The notes: generated by a model from the sequence alone, not told the origin. Numbered from the stretch's first letter, positions 24,738 to 33,717 are shown. The stretch is 64,000 nucleotides of DNA from an uncultured Coriobacteriaceae bacterium (GCA_902788705.1 CADALE010000005.1:91609-155608), one strand, 5' to 3'. Program-made: numbers and translations.

Positions 24738-25928
24738 ATGAACTTCGTCTTTGTATCCCCCCAGTTCCCGGACACCTATTGGCACTTCTGCGCGGCGCTG
24801 CGAAGCAACGGCGCCAACGTGCTGGGCATTGGCGACACCCCCTACGACGCCATTCCCGACCAGCTTAAGGCCGCCCTCACCGAGTATTACTGGACCCCGT
24901 CGCTGGAGGACTACGACCAGGTGTTTCGCGCCGTGGGGTACTTCTCGTGGAAGTACGGCAAGATTGACTGGCTTGAGAGCAACAACGAGTACTGGCTTAG
25001 CCAGGACGCCCGCCTGCGCGACGACTTCCACATCACCACCGGCGCTGGCGCCCAGCAGATGGCGCGCTGGCAAAGCAAGGCCGAGATGAAGCCGCTGTAC
25101 GCAGCCGCCGGCGTGCCCACGGCCCGCCAGGTGCGCGTGACCACCCTGAGCGCGGCCCAGGACTTCGCCCGCGAGGTTGGCTACCCGCTCTTCGTGAAGC
25201 CCGAGCGCGGCGTGGGGTCGGGCGGCGCTGCCAAGATCTCCGACGCCGCCGAGCTCGAGGCCTTCTTTGGCAGCGAGCGCGACGAGGCCTACGTGCTGGA
25301 GGAGTTCGTAACGGGCGACATCTGCAGCTACGAGGCCATCCTCGATAGCCAGGGCAATCCCCTCTTCGAGAACCAGAACGAGTTTCCGCCCTCGATGTCC
25401 GACGTCGTGAAGTACCAGCTGGACGTTGCCTACCACGCCTGCCCCACGGTGGATCCCAAGCTGGCCGCCCTCGGGCGCGCCGCCGCCAAGGGCTTCGGGC
25501 TTGCCAGTCGCTTCGTGCACATGGAGTTCTTCAGGCTCACGCAGGACAAGCCCGGCCTGGGCAGCGTGGGCGACTACGTCGGCCTTGAGGTGAACGTGCG
25601 CCCGCCCGGAGGCTACACGCCCGACATGATCAACTTCGCGCACTCCGCCGACACCTACCAGATCTGGGCCGACATGGTGTGCTTTGACGAGCGCCGCACG
25701 CCCGAGAGCGACGACCTGTACTTTGCCTGCTACGCGGGCCGGCGCGACTGCCACGAGTACGTGCACTCCGAGGCCGAGGTGTTCGAGCGCTACGGGCAGG
25801 CGATGGCCATGAGCGGTCGCATCCCCGACGCGCTCTCCGACGACCTCTGCAACCAGATGTACGTGGCGCGCCTGCGCACCGAGGAGGAGCGGCTGGAGTT
25901 CGAGCAGTTCGTGCTGGAGCAGCGCTAG
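24738..25928 (+). CDS. ATP-grasp carboxylate-amine ligase-like enzyme
   Basis: 396 residues from the ATG at 24738 behind GAAAGGAGG. ATP-grasp features are LFVKPERGVGSGGAAKIS (Lys and glycine loop), YVLEEFVTGDICSYEAI (hinge and adenine site) and GLEVNVRPPGGYTPDMIN (metal-binding Glu/Asn). The N-terminal domain MNFVFVSPQFPDTYWHFC is a pre-ATP-grasp Rossmann-like fold. The family joins a carboxylate to an amine or thiol via an acyl-phosphate. The product is unknown. It ends one base before azlC, so an operon with an amino-acid exporter is likely, hinting at a dipeptide or amino-acid derivative. Confidence 0.85.
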   Translation: MNFVFVSPQFPDTYWHFCAALRSNGANVLGIGDTPYDAIPDQLKAALTEYYWTPSLEDYDQVFRAVGYFSWKYGKIDWLESNNEYWLSQDARLRDDFHITTGAGAQQMARWQSKAEMKPLYAAAGVPTARQVRVTTLSAAQDFAREVGYPLFVKPERGVGSGGAAKISDAAELEAFFGSERDEAYVLEEFVTGDICSYEAILDSQGNPLFENQNEFPPSMSDVVKYQLDVAYHACPTVDPKLAALGRAAAKGFGLASRFVHMEFFRLTQDKPGLGSVGDYVGLEVNVRPPGGYTPDMINFAHSADTYQIWADMVCFDERRTPESDDLYFACYAGRRDCHEYVHSEAEVFERYGQAMAMSGRIPDALSDDLCNQMYVARLRTEEERLEFEQFVLEQR

Positions 25929-25929
25929 C

Positions 25930-26649
25930 ATGGGCAACTCGCGAACCAAGAGCCTTGTCGAGGGCCTGCGCGACGGGCTGCCCATCGGCCTTGGCTACCT
26001 TGCCGTAGCCTTCTCGCTGGGCATCGCCGCGCGCGAGGCCGGCATCACCGCCTTCCAGGGGTTCATGGCTAGCCTCATGAACATCGCGTCGGCCGGCGAG
26101 TACGTGGGCTTCACGCTTATCGCCGCCCGCGCGGGATACCTTGAGATTGCCGTGGCGACGCTGATTACCAACGCACGCTACTTGCTGATGAGCACCGCCC
26201 TCTCGCAGCGCTTCGCCGAGGGCACCCCCTTCGCGCACCGCATTGGCGTGGGGCTGGGCATCACCGACGAGCTGTTTGGCCTTGCCATCGCAAAGCCGCA
26301 GGTAGACCCCATCTACCAGTACGGGGCCATGCTCTCGTCGATACCGCTGTGGTGCGTGGGCACCTCGGCCGGCGTCATCGCGGGCGAGGTGCTGCCCGCG
26401 CGCGTGGTCACGGCGCTCTCGGTGTCGCTGTTTGGCATGTTCCTTGCCATCATCATGCCTGCTGCACGACAGGACCGCGTGGTGAGGGCTTGCGTGCTGG
26501 CCAGCTTTATAGCCAGCTATGTCGCAAGTCACCTGATTCCGCTTACGATGGCCTGGTCAAGTGGCACACGCACCATCGTGCTCACCGTGGTGATAGCCAC
26601 CGTGGCGGCACTGCTAAGGCCCGTGGATGACGAGGAGGCCCAGGCATGA
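25930..26649 (+). CDS. azlC: AzlC-like branched-chain amino acid exporter, large subunit
   Basis: 239 residues, about seven membrane helices. DGLPIGLGYLAVAFSLGIAAREAG is the family N-terminus, followed by GEYVGFTLI and TNARYLLMSTALSQR. AzlC with AzlD exports branched-chain amino acids or analogues (azaleucine resistance; BrnFE in corynebacteria). The start is one base past the stop of the ATP-grasp gene, and the stop overlaps azlD by four bases, so translation is coupled along all three genes. Confidence 0.93.
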   Translation: MGNSRTKSLVEGLRDGLPIGLGYLAVAFSLGIAAREAGITAFQGFMASLMNIASAGEYVGFTLIAARAGYLEIAVATLITNARYLLMSTALSQRFAEGTPFAHRIGVGLGITDELFGLAIAKPQVDPIYQYGAMLSSIPLWCVGTSAGVIAGEVLPARVVTALSVSLFGMFLAIIMPAARQDRVVRACVLASFIASYVASHLIPLTMAWSSGTRTIVLTVVIATVAALLRPVDDEEAQA

Positions 26650-26948
26650 GCGCACGAATCTGGGCATCCATCATCGTGATGGGGGCTGTGACGGTGGCCA
26701 TCAGGCTGCTGCCCCTCACGCTTATTCGCAGACCCCTCAAAAGCCGGTTTTTGCGGTCGTTCCTGCACTACGTGCCGTACGTGACCCTGGCCGTGATGAC
26801 CTTCCCCGCCATCGTCGAGTCGTGCGAGACGCCGCTTGCCGGCATCGGCGCCCTGGCGGTGGGCGTGGTGGCCTCGTGGCTAGGTGCCAACATGGTGTCG
26901 GTTGCCGCCCTGTGCAGCGTGGTGGCCTTCGTGCTGGGCTTGCTGTAA
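26646..26948 (+). CDS. azlD: AzlD-like exporter small subunit
   Basis: 100 residues, about four hydrophobic helices, beginning SARIWASIIVMGAVTVAIRLLPLTLI. RFLRSFLHYVPYVTLAVMTFPAI is the AzlD pattern. It overlaps azlC by ATGA and is the usual partner needed for export. A strong hairpin follows at 26960-26994. Confidence 0.92.
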   Translation: MSARIWASIIVMGAVTVAIRLLPLTLIRRPLKSRFLRSFLHYVPYVTLAVMTFPAIVESCETPLAGIGALAVGVVASWLGANMVSVAALCSVVAFVLGLL

Positions 26949-26959
26949 CTCACGGCGCA

Positions 26960-26994
26960 CTGGGGGCTACCCCCATGGCAGGGGTGGCCCCCAG
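26960..26994. terminator. Strong hairpin between azlD and the VWA lipoprotein gene
   Basis: CTGGGGGCTACCCC pairs with GGGGTGGCCCCCAG (one G-U) around a short CATGGCA-containing loop. It lies between convergent genes and has no U-run on either side. A diverged version (GGGGGCTACCCCCCATGGCAGG) occurs at about 59942-59965, so it may be a dispersed element as well. Confidence 0.65.
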
Positions 26995-27025
26995 CGAGCC
27001 GCGGCGTAGCCTACCGCTGGTCAAG

Positions 27026-28720
27026 CTAATCAAGCTGGTCAAGCACCTCGATGAAGCCCGCGCGCTCGCTTCCCTCAGCCTGCTCGCCCACCAGCTCGCG
27101 CACCGACTCCAAGCTTGCCGTTCCCGCGTGCTCCGAGTCGCGCATCAGCATGCCCAGCTCGATCACCGCGGCTTGGAAGCGCCAGTCATCGCCTGGGTCC
27201 TCCTGCCACGCGTCCTCGTCCACCACGACCTCCTGCTCGCGCACCTCGCCATCCTCAAGCGAGCGGTAGCGCAGCGTTGCCGTCAGCCATTCGTTCGAGC
27301 CGGTCGGCACCGTCTCCTGGTACTTGAGGTCTCCCGAGCCCACCTCCAGCTCGGAGTCCGCCCGCACCACCTCATACGCCACCGTGAACTGCGCCCCAGG
27401 GCCCACGTCGCCCGCGTCGGCAGTGTCGTCGCGAAAGTCCTCGTCGGCCATCGCGCGATTCTCGTAACCAATCAGCCTATAGGCCTTGACCTGCGCCGGA
27501 TTGAACTCCACCTGCAGCTTCACGTCGTCTGCGAAGGGCACCAGATTGGCACACAGCCGCTCGCCAAACACGCGCTCGGCCTCCTCCTGGCAGTCGATGT
27601 AGTGGTACGAACCGTTGCCGTCGTCAGCCAGCGTTTCCATCTTGGTGTCCTTGTAGTTGCCCGAGCCAAATCCCAGCACCGACAGGTATACGCCTGTCTC
27701 GCGCTTCTGGCTTACGTAGTCATGCAGCTCGCTTTCGCTGGTCATGCCCACGTTGAGGTCGCCGTCCGAGGCCATCACGATGCGGTTGACCCCGCCCTCG
27801 ATGAAGTTGCGCTCAGCCACCTCGTAGGCCAGGGCAAGGCCGCGCTGGCCGTTAGTCGAGCCATCGGCGCGCAGGCGGTAGATGGCCCGCAGGATCTCGC
27901 GCTGGTGGTCGCCCGGCACGCCCTCCAGCACCAGCTCCTCGCCGCTTGCGTAGGTGACGATGGACACGCGGTCGTTGGCGTCCAGCTGCTCAAGCAGCGT
28001 GGCAAACGAGTCCTGCAGCAGGCCCAGCTTGTCGTCGGAGTCCATCGAGCCCGACACGTCGATAAGAAACACGAGGTTGCGGCCCTTCTGTGCCGCAACG
28101 TCCTCGGGCGCCGAGGCAAAGCCCAAGGTAAGCAGCTCGGTCTGGGAGTTCCATGGGCAGGGGCCCAGGTGCGCCGTGATGGCAAAGGGCTCGTCGGCCG
28201 GCGTGTCGTAGTCGTAGGAGAAGTAGTTGAGCATCTCCTCGATACGCACGGCGCCTGCGGGAATCGTGTCTGCAGCACCGTACCAGTCGTCGTCCTGCTG
28301 CGATCCCGAGCCCTTACCCGTTGGCAGGCCATACCCTTGGCGAACCATCCGCCGCAGGTTGCACCAGCTTGCCGTGTCCACGTCGGACGACACCGTTGAG
28401 AGCGGGCGCGTAGCCACCAGTACGAAGCCGCCCTCATCCACCGCCGCGTACTCCTCGGTGTCGAAGTCGGTGACGCTAGGAGCCACGTAGTCCGTCGGCA
28501 TCCAGACCTCGTTTGGGCTGGTGGCCATCGCTTCCGTGTCCTCGTAAGCGTAGCCCACGCCCTCGTCCGACAAGACCTCCGCGGGCATGGCCGTCTCGCG
28601 CGCCCCATCCTTGACCGCAGCGCTCCCACAGGCAAGCAGCTGCCCAGTTGCCAGTGCTCCTGCCAGGACAAGTGACATCGCGCAAGTCCCGAACGTGCGG
28701 GACGCGTACCTCGTCTTCAT
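27026..28720 (-). CDS. VWA-domain surface lipoprotein (YfbK-like)
   Basis: 564 residues. Signal peptide with lipobox LLAC (Cys at about 31), a low-complexity spacer, then the N-terminal von Willebrand-like domain (STVSSDVDTASWCNLRR, RIEEMLNYFSYDY), a VWA domain with the MIDAS motif LIDVSGSMDSDDK, TDYG-equivalent ASDGDLNVGM, and a C-terminal DUF3520-like region. The family is found near ECF sigma or transport genes and is probably a metal-dependent adhesion or signalling protein at the cell surface. Upstream on the same strand lie an ECF sigma factor and its probable anti-sigma, separated by an inverted-repeat element, as in other YfbK loci. Confidence 0.88.
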   Translation of the reverse strand: MKTRYASRTFGTCAMSLVLAGALATGQLLACGSAAVKDGARETAMPAEVLSDEGVGYAYEDTEAMATSPNEVWMPTDYVAPSVTDFDTEEYAAVDEGGFVLVATRPLSTVSSDVDTASWCNLRRMVRQGYGLPTGKGSGSQQDDDWYGAADTIPAGAVRIEEMLNYFSYDYDTPADEPFAITAHLGPCPWNSQTELLTLGFASAPEDVAAQKGRNLVFLIDVSGSMDSDDKLGLLQDSFATLLEQLDANDRVSIVTYASGEELVLEGVPGDHQREILRAIYRLRADGSTNGQRGLALAYEVAERNFIEGGVNRIVMASDGDLNVGMTSESELHDYVSQKRETGVYLSVLGFGSGNYKDTKMETLADDGNGSYHYIDCQEEAERVFGERLCANLVPFADDVKLQVEFNPAQVKAYRLIGYENRAMADEDFRDDTADAGDVGPGAQFTVAYEVVRADSELEVGSGDLKYQETVPTGSNEWLTATLRYRSLEDGEVREQEVVVDEDAWQEDPGDDWRFQAAVIELGMLMRDSEHAGTASLESVRELVGEQAEGSERAGFIEVLDQLD

Positions 28721-28995
28721 GGGATTCCTTCCCTCGCGTGCCTTCGTTGCCTAGAACACGAGGCAAGGCGGCTTGCTGTCGGGAAAGGAAATGACCCTAC
28801 AGAAGTTCTACACGGCACATCCCAACCTTCACAGGCCCACCTGGGCACCTTTTCGGGTAGTCAGCCCGTCGTGAGGCCCTGGCGTCGGTGCCGTGCATCG
28901 CCCAGAGATGCTGTCGTTGGTCATTTGCGGCTCCATCATGCACCTTATGTGGGGCAAGACCCGGCAAAGGAGCGATACTGCGCCTTCGCGACCCC

Positions 28996-29235
28996 TCCCC
29001 CTGTACAAAAATCCGAGCCAGTGCACATCATGAATTTTACTTCAATATTTGATATAGCGAGATACCTGCGGTTTTATAAATAACGATTTCTGCCTAGCCT
29101 CTAGATGCTGGTCGCCTGTGACCACACGGTGCCGGTATCGCATGGAAGGCATTTGCGAAATGCCTGTTAATCCGTTCTATCAAATATTTAATTTTTATAT
29201 TTATGTGCATTGGCTCGGCTTTTTGTACACAGGGG
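28996..29235. mobile_element. AT-rich inverted-repeat element (MITE-like), 240 bp
   Basis: CCCCCTGTACAAAAATCCGAG at the left end is matched by the complement of CTCGGCTTTTTGTACACAGG at the right end; the repeat goes on inward with GAGCCA(A/G)TGCACAT and AATATTTGATA(G/T), about 65-70 bp per arm with mismatches. The centre is AT-rich and holds GGCATTTGCGAAATGCC at 29149-29165. No open frame of note. It is far more AT-rich than its surroundings. It sits in a 630-bp gap between the VWA gene and the anti-sigma gene; nothing else is visible in that gap except CCCCAGCTTTGGGG near 29325. I read it as a non-autonomous element or its remnant. Confidence 0.65.
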
Positions 29236-29353
29236 GTCTCCATCGTCGCCAGGCCGCATCAAAGCCACGCCGTAACGTGCGGGAGCCAACCGCGCTGCCC
29301 AAGTAGCTACGCCGAAAACCCGCTCACCCCAGCTTTGGGGTCGACAGGCGGCG

Positions 29354-30286
29354 CTAATCCTCCATGCGGGCAGCGAAGTACGACCCGTCCTCCACGTAGC
29401 GCACCACGTACAGGCCATCCTCGCTCACAGGCAGCGCGTACACCCAGCAGGGCACCACGTCAAACTCGTCGTCATCGGCGCATGCCTGGGCCTCGGCCAC
29501 AAGCCCCTCTACCCACACACCGTCGATCACGGCGGGTTCGCCGTCATGCCACACCACGCGGAGCTGCTTGCCACCACCCAAAAGGATCACCGGATGCCCA
29601 ACCACCAGGTCATACGAGGGGTCAGTCGTCACGTCAAACGCACCGCCCGACGCGACAAGCTCGTCCATGCCAACAGCCTCGACGCCATCGCTCGTCGCGT
29701 CAGCGCTGCTGGCAGCGTACTCCTCCGTCGCCTCGGCTTCGACCTGCTCGTCAGCCTCGGAGACACCAAGTGGCGCCATCCCCAGCGCCGGTGCCTCGTT
29801 CAAGACTTCCTCCGGCACGGCCTCGGCTGCACCTGCATCAACGCCCGCGTCGGCACTCGACTCGCTCGTGGCATCGTATGACTTGAGGGCATCGACATCA
29901 GGGCTGACGCCCCGCATGGCAAAGAACACGCCCAACCCCAACGACACCACTACCAGGAAGGCCGCGGCGGCAAACACCGTGCGCCTGATGCGACGCGCGT
30001 TGCGCCTGCGCTTGGGAGACGCCGCACCCCACGTGGAGACGCCGGCGGGCAGGTCATCAAGGCTGATGCGCTCAACCACGACAGGCAAGCTTTCCTGCTG
30101 CCCCTCCCCCATCCGGTCCGCCTGCGCTGCAAGCAGGTTGGCCAGGATGCGCCGCTCCGACTCCTCGCTGGGGCCCACGTCAGCAAGCGAGGCGCGCAGG
30201 CGGGCGCTCAGCTCCTGGTCAAAGGCCAGATCGTCATCAAACAGGTCGTCATCAAACAGCCCATCGTCAAGGTACTCGTCCGTCAT
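29354..30286 (-). CDS. Probable transmembrane anti-sigma factor
   Basis: 310 residues: an acidic N-terminal cytoplasmic part (~1-95), Arg/Lys-rich stop-transfer (PKRRRNARRIRR), one membrane helix (~102-125), a Glu/Ala-rich extracytoplasmic spacer and a C-terminal domain with YDLVVGHPVILLGGGKQLRVVW and VYALPVSEDGLYVVRYVED. No zinc HxxxCxxC motif is seen, so it is not a ZAS-type anti-sigma. It overlaps the ECF sigma gene by ATGA. The role is inferred from topology and coupling. Confidence 0.72.
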   Translation of the reverse strand: MTDEYLDDGLFDDDLFDDDLAFDQELSARLRASLADVGPSEESERRILANLLAAQADRMGEGQQESLPVVVERISLDDLPAGVSTWGAASPKRRRNARRIRRTVFAAAAFLVVVSLGLGVFFAMRGVSPDVDALKSYDATSESSADAGVDAGAAEAVPEEVLNEAPALGMAPLGVSEADEQVEAEATEEYAASSADATSDGVEAVGMDELVASGGAFDVTTDPSYDLVVGHPVILLGGGKQLRVVWHDGEPAVIDGVWVEGLVAEAQACADDDEFDVVPCWVYALPVSEDGLYVVRYVEDGSYFAARMED

Positions 30287-30807
30287 GCCCGCTCACCTCC
30301 CAATGCCTTCCTTAGCAGCGTCCGCGCGTCCCTCAGCCGATTCCGCACCGTCGAGGGTGGGTCTCCCGTCATGCGCGCGATGTCGTCGGTCTTCATTCCC
30401 TCGTAGTAGTACAGATACACCACGTCGCGGTAGCGCTCCGGAAGGGCGCGAACCGCGCGCAGCACCTCGTCGTCCTGCCGCTCCACCACCAGCGCCGGGT
30501 CCACGCCCGCGCCTTGCGACGAATCGGCCGCGGGCTCGGTGCCGTCGTCCGGCATGGCCACCACCCGCGTGCGCGACGAGCTCTTGAGCACGTCCTTGCA
30601 CACGTTGCCGGCAACCACCAGCAGCCACGCGCGCTCGTGGCCCTCCCCGTCAAACTCGCGTGGATGGTCAACCAGCCGCATGAAGGTAACCTGCGTCGCA
30701 TCATCGGCGTCTGCAGACGACCCAAGGTACGAGTAGCAAAGCCGCCAGACGGCCTTCACATGCCTTCGGTAGATAGCCTCGATGTCAATCGGCCTTGCCA
30801 GCGCCAC
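30283..30807 (-). CDS. ECF-type RNA polymerase sigma factor
   Basis: 174 residues. Region 2 is YRRHVKAVWRLCYSYLGSSADADDATQVTFMRL; region 4 is LPERYRDVVYLYYYEGMKTDDIARMTGDPPSTVRNRLRDARTLLRKAL, a normal sigma-70 region 4 helix-turn-helix. A linker rich in Ala/Asp/Gly separates them. The start is uncertain: the GTG at 30807 directly abuts GGAGGG, so a non-ATG codon a little downstream may be used. Its partner anti-sigma is coupled by a 4-bp overlap. The regulon probably includes the VWA lipoprotein downstream. Confidence 0.88.
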   Translation of the reverse strand: MALARPIDIEAIYRRHVKAVWRLCYSYLGSSADADDATQVTFMRLVDHPREFDGEGHERAWLLVVAGNVCKDVLKSSSRTRVVAMPDDGTEPAADSSQGAGVDPALVVERQDDEVLRAVRALPERYRDVVYLYYYEGMKTDDIARMTGDPPSTVRNRLRDARTLLRKALGGERA

Positions 30808-30977
30808 CCCTCCTCATGTAGCTATACGAACCAGTGCGCACCAATGTCGGCAGAATCCGAAAAGTTGCGTAGGCGGTCGAAGATGCCCCAGCAGGCGGGC
30901 GAGGCGGACAGCCGCCTCCCAGCGCGAGAATCGCAGCAGCCCATCCGAACCGTGCGTCGTGCCACCCAAGCCAGGGC

Positions 30978-31577
30978 CTAGCCCCAGTTGTCCAGCCTCA
31001 CGATTTGGTTGTTTTCGTCGAAGGTGATGGTGTGGTAGCTCTCGTAGGTCTGCTCGGTCCAGCCGGCATCGCCGCCTTGGGTTCCGGACACGATGGCACA
31101 CACGGTGTAGGTGTACGGCGACGCCTCGGTAACCCAGGCCCCCTTCACCACCTCAACCGCACGCACCACGCCGGGGCTGTTGGGGTCTTCCGTGTTGGCA
31201 AAGGCCTCGTACAGGCCGCTACCTGGAGCGATGTAGGCCAGCGCGCGGTCGTGCCACTCGTCGATGGGCCACAGGATGGTGTCGTCGTCGGGGTCGTAGC
31301 CCGTGGTGGTCTGCCAGTTGAACACAAACTCGCAGGCGCGGTTCATGCGCGCCTTGTACACGTCGGCCGACTCGGTCTGCACGGTAACGGCCTCTTCCTG
31401 GCCAGCGTCCGCCGCAGCGTCCGCCGCAGAGCCCTCTGTCGCAGGGGCCTCGGTCACGCTCGGCGTTCCCTGGCCGGCCGGCGTGCCCACGCCCTGCACG
31501 CCCTGGGCGCAGCCCGCAAGGCCCATCGTCAGCATCGCCACAAGGGCCACGGCCACAGGCAGATGCGTTCGCTTCAT
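30978..31577 (-). CDS. Lipoprotein of unknown function
   Basis: 199 residues from the ATG at 31577 behind AAGGGG. Signal peptide KRTHLPVAVALVAMLTMGLAGC with lipobox LAGC at residue ~23. A Gly/Thr/Pro/Ala spacer follows, then a globular part with ARMNRACEFVFNWQTTTGYDPDDDTILWPID, VVKGAWVTEASPYTYTVCAIVSGTQGG and a final TITFDENNQIVRLDNWG. The last part resembles small surface proteins whose final strand pair reports on wall status, but I recognise no family. It precedes the ECF sigma gene by 170 bp on the same strand in reverse order (the sigma gene lies downstream of it), so co-transcription is possible. Confidence 0.75.
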   Translation of the reverse strand: MKRTHLPVAVALVAMLTMGLAGCAQGVQGVGTPAGQGTPSVTEAPATEGSAADAAADAGQEEAVTVQTESADVYKARMNRACEFVFNWQTTTGYDPDDDTILWPIDEWHDRALAYIAPGSGLYEAFANTEDPNSPGVVRAVEVVKGAWVTEASPYTYTVCAIVSGTQGGDAGWTEQTYESYHTITFDENNQIVRLDNWG

Positions 31578-31640
31578 CAACAACCCCTTCCGCGAGGTGT
31601 CGCCGCGGAGCAGGCCGCCCCGCAAGTCGCACCCCCTACC

Positions 31641-32819
31641 TTAGCGCATCATGAACGGTCTGGCGACGTCGCCGGCAATACGCCACGGAAGTGGCCGCAG
31701 CTCGCGGTCGGCCACATGAATCAGCTCGCGGATGGCGATGCCCTGCGGGCAGTGCGACTCGCACGCGCCGCACTTCACGCACTGCCGCGCGAAGGCCTTC
31801 TGCTTACGCAGTGACACCGTCTGCCAGTACTCCTTGCGCCCCTCGTTCTTGCCCTCGGTGTACATCTCGTTCCAGCAGCGGAAGAGCGCCGGAATGTCCA
31901 CGCCCTTGGGGCATGGCATGCAGTACCCGCAGCCCGTGCACCCCACCTTCACGCGCGCGTTGATGGCGGCGCACAAGTCGGCCACCAGCGCGAAGTCGTC
32001 GTCGGTCAGGTGATGCGGCTGCACCTCGCTGGCCACGCGGCAGTTCTCCTCCAGCATCTCCAACGAGTTCATGCCCGACAGCACGCAGGTAACCTCCGGC
32101 TGGTCCCACAGCCAGCGGAAGGCCAGCTCGGCAGGGCTCCACCCATGGCCGCGCTCGGCCACCAGCCGCCTGCCCTCCTCGGGAAGCAGGTCCACCAGCT
32201 TGCCACCGCGCAGCGGCTCCATAATTATGACGGGGATGCCACGCTCGGCCGCCGCCATCAGCCCGCGCCGGCCAGCCTGGGCATGCTCGTCCAGATAGTT
32301 GTACTGAATCTGGCAGAAGTCCCAGTCGTATGCCTCCAGCACGCGCAGGAACCCCTCGGTGGCGCCGTGGAACGAGAAGCCAATCTGCCCGATCTGGCCC
32401 GCGGCCTTCTTGCGCGCAATCCAGTCCTCGATGCCCAGGCGCTGCAGCTTCTCCCACTGCGCCACGTCGGTGATCATGTGCATCAGGTAGTAGTCAACAT
32501 GGTCGGTCTGCAAGCGGCTTAGCTCCTCGTCAAAGAAGCGGTCGATGGCCGCCGCGTTGCGCACCAGGTACTGCGGAAGCTTCGTGGCAATGCGCACCTG
32601 CTCACGCAGGCCGTTCTTGGCCAGCACCGCCCCCAGCAGCTCCTCCGAGCCCGGGTAGAGGTAGGCCGTGTCAAAGTAGTTCACACCCAGCTCGACGGCG
32701 CGACACAGCTGCGCCTCGGCACGGTCGAAGTCGATGGCGGCACCCTTGCGCGCAAAGCGCATGCAGCCAAAGCCCAAGATGGATATGTCATTGCCCTGTC
32801 GGTCCTTGCGATACTGCAT
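31641..32819 (-). CDS. Aldo/keto reductase with C-terminal ferredoxin domain
   Basis: 392 residues from the ATG at 32819 behind GGGAGG. Residues 1-270 form an AKR TIM barrel: GFGCMRFARKG, NYFDTAYLYPGSE (Asp and Tyr of the tetrad), ATKLP (Lys) and YYLMH (His). The last 110 residues hold CTGCGYCMPCPKGVDIP and CVKCGACESHCPQGIAIRE, two [4Fe-4S] ferredoxin motifs. This fused form is common in anaerobic Firmicutes and Coriobacteria and is thought to couple the NADPH site to ferredoxin-like electron carriers. The substrate is unknown. It is monocistronic or follows the YegP gene. Confidence 0.9.
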   Translation of the reverse strand: MQYRKDRQGNDISILGFGCMRFARKGAAIDFDRAEAQLCRAVELGVNYFDTAYLYPGSEELLGAVLAKNGLREQVRIATKLPQYLVRNAAAIDRFFDEELSRLQTDHVDYYLMHMITDVAQWEKLQRLGIEDWIARKKAAGQIGQIGFSFHGATEGFLRVLEAYDWDFCQIQYNYLDEHAQAGRRGLMAAAERGIPVIIMEPLRGGKLVDLLPEEGRRLVAERGHGWSPAELAFRWLWDQPEVTCVLSGMNSLEMLEENCRVASEVQPHHLTDDDFALVADLCAAINARVKVGCTGCGYCMPCPKGVDIPALFRCWNEMYTEGKNEGRKEYWQTVSLRKQKAFARQCVKCGACESHCPQGIAIRELIHVADRELRPLPWRIAGDVARPFMMR

Positions 32820-32967
32820 GGTGCCTCCCGCGTGACACGCCGCGCCTGCGGCCAGTCGCATGCCATGTCCTGCGACAGCGCGCTCGCCATGGCTAGGGCG
32901 CCGAACCCAAGCGGGTCGCGGCGCCCCCTCCTGCCTGCCGTGCTGCCAGGCTCAAAGCCGTCTGGCC

Positions 32968-33342
32968 CTATGCCTCTTCCTGCTCAATCTGGGCATCCGG
33001 GGCGTTCTTGCGCACGCTCTCGATGCCATTCATGCAGCTTGCCAGCGCCTTGTAGCCCTCACCGTGCGCGATGTTCTGGCCGTTGCGGGCCAGCAGGCGG
33101 AAGCGGAACTCGCCGGCCTTGTCCTGGTATACCTGGAACTTGGGGCAGCGCTGCTGGGCGAAGCCCTCCTTGGTCTGGTCCTCCACTGCGGCCACCGGCG
33201 CGTTGGCGCGCACGCTCTTGATGCCGGCGAGGCACGTGCGCAGCCCCTTGTACGTCTGCGAGCTGGCGATCACCTGCCCGTTGCTTGCCACGAGGTTGAA
33301 GCGGGCGCCCTTCTCGGTAGCCTTGACCACAAACTTGCCCAT
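32968..33342 (-). CDS. YegP family protein (two DUF1508 repeats)
   Basis: 124 residues from the ATG at 33342 behind TAAGGAGGCC. Two homologous halves: KFVVKATEKGARFNLVASNG ... GLRTCLAGIKSVRANAP and KFQVYQDKAGEFRFRLLARNG ... ALASCMNGIESVRKNAP, the DUF1508 pattern of a small alpha/beta duplicate. Members are small cytosolic proteins of unknown function. The upstream frame to 33420 lacks support. It lies just before the initiator tRNA gene, on the opposite strand. Confidence 0.9.
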   Translation of the reverse strand: MGKFVVKATEKGARFNLVASNGQVIASSQTYKGLRTCLAGIKSVRANAPVAAVEDQTKEGFAQQRCPKFQVYQDKAGEFRFRLLARNGQNIAHGEGYKALASCMNGIESVRKNAPDAQIEQEEA

Positions 33343-33542
33343 GATGGCCTCCTTAGCCTTCGCATCGCCGCGATACGAGCACGATTGTACGTCCCGCACG
33401 CACGCACCGTCGTGCGGCACGCCTCAAGCGTCCGGCAAACGCGCAGGTAGAACAGGCAAACGGGCCAACCCTCAGCGCCATGCGAACACATCGCGCACGG
33501 CGTCTCCCAATTGTGAAGATATGACTGTAAGGCCACCCGCAT

Positions 33543-33571
33543 TTGACACGGGCAGCGCTGATGAGTATATT
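33543..33571 (+). promoter_or_regulatory. Consensus promoter of the initiator tRNA gene
   Basis: TTGACA (33543-33548), 17-bp spacer, TATATT (33566-33571), 29 bp before the tRNA 5' end. It is the cleanest sigma-70-type promoter in the window. Confidence 0.85.
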
Positions 33572-33599
33572 TATGTTTCGCGCTGAGGCGCTTACATAG

Positions 33600-33676
<77 letters not shown>

Positions 33677-33684
33677 AACTCTTA

Positions 33685-33717
33685 CCGGGGCTGGCTCAAT
33701 GAGCCAGCCCCGGTTTT
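33685..33717 (+). terminator. Intrinsic terminator after the tRNA
   Basis: CCGGGGCTGGCTCA pairs perfectly with TGAGCCAGCCCCGG, followed by TTTTGATT. It also lies downstream of the minus-strand dicarboxylate symporter gene ending at 33773. Confidence 0.92.
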
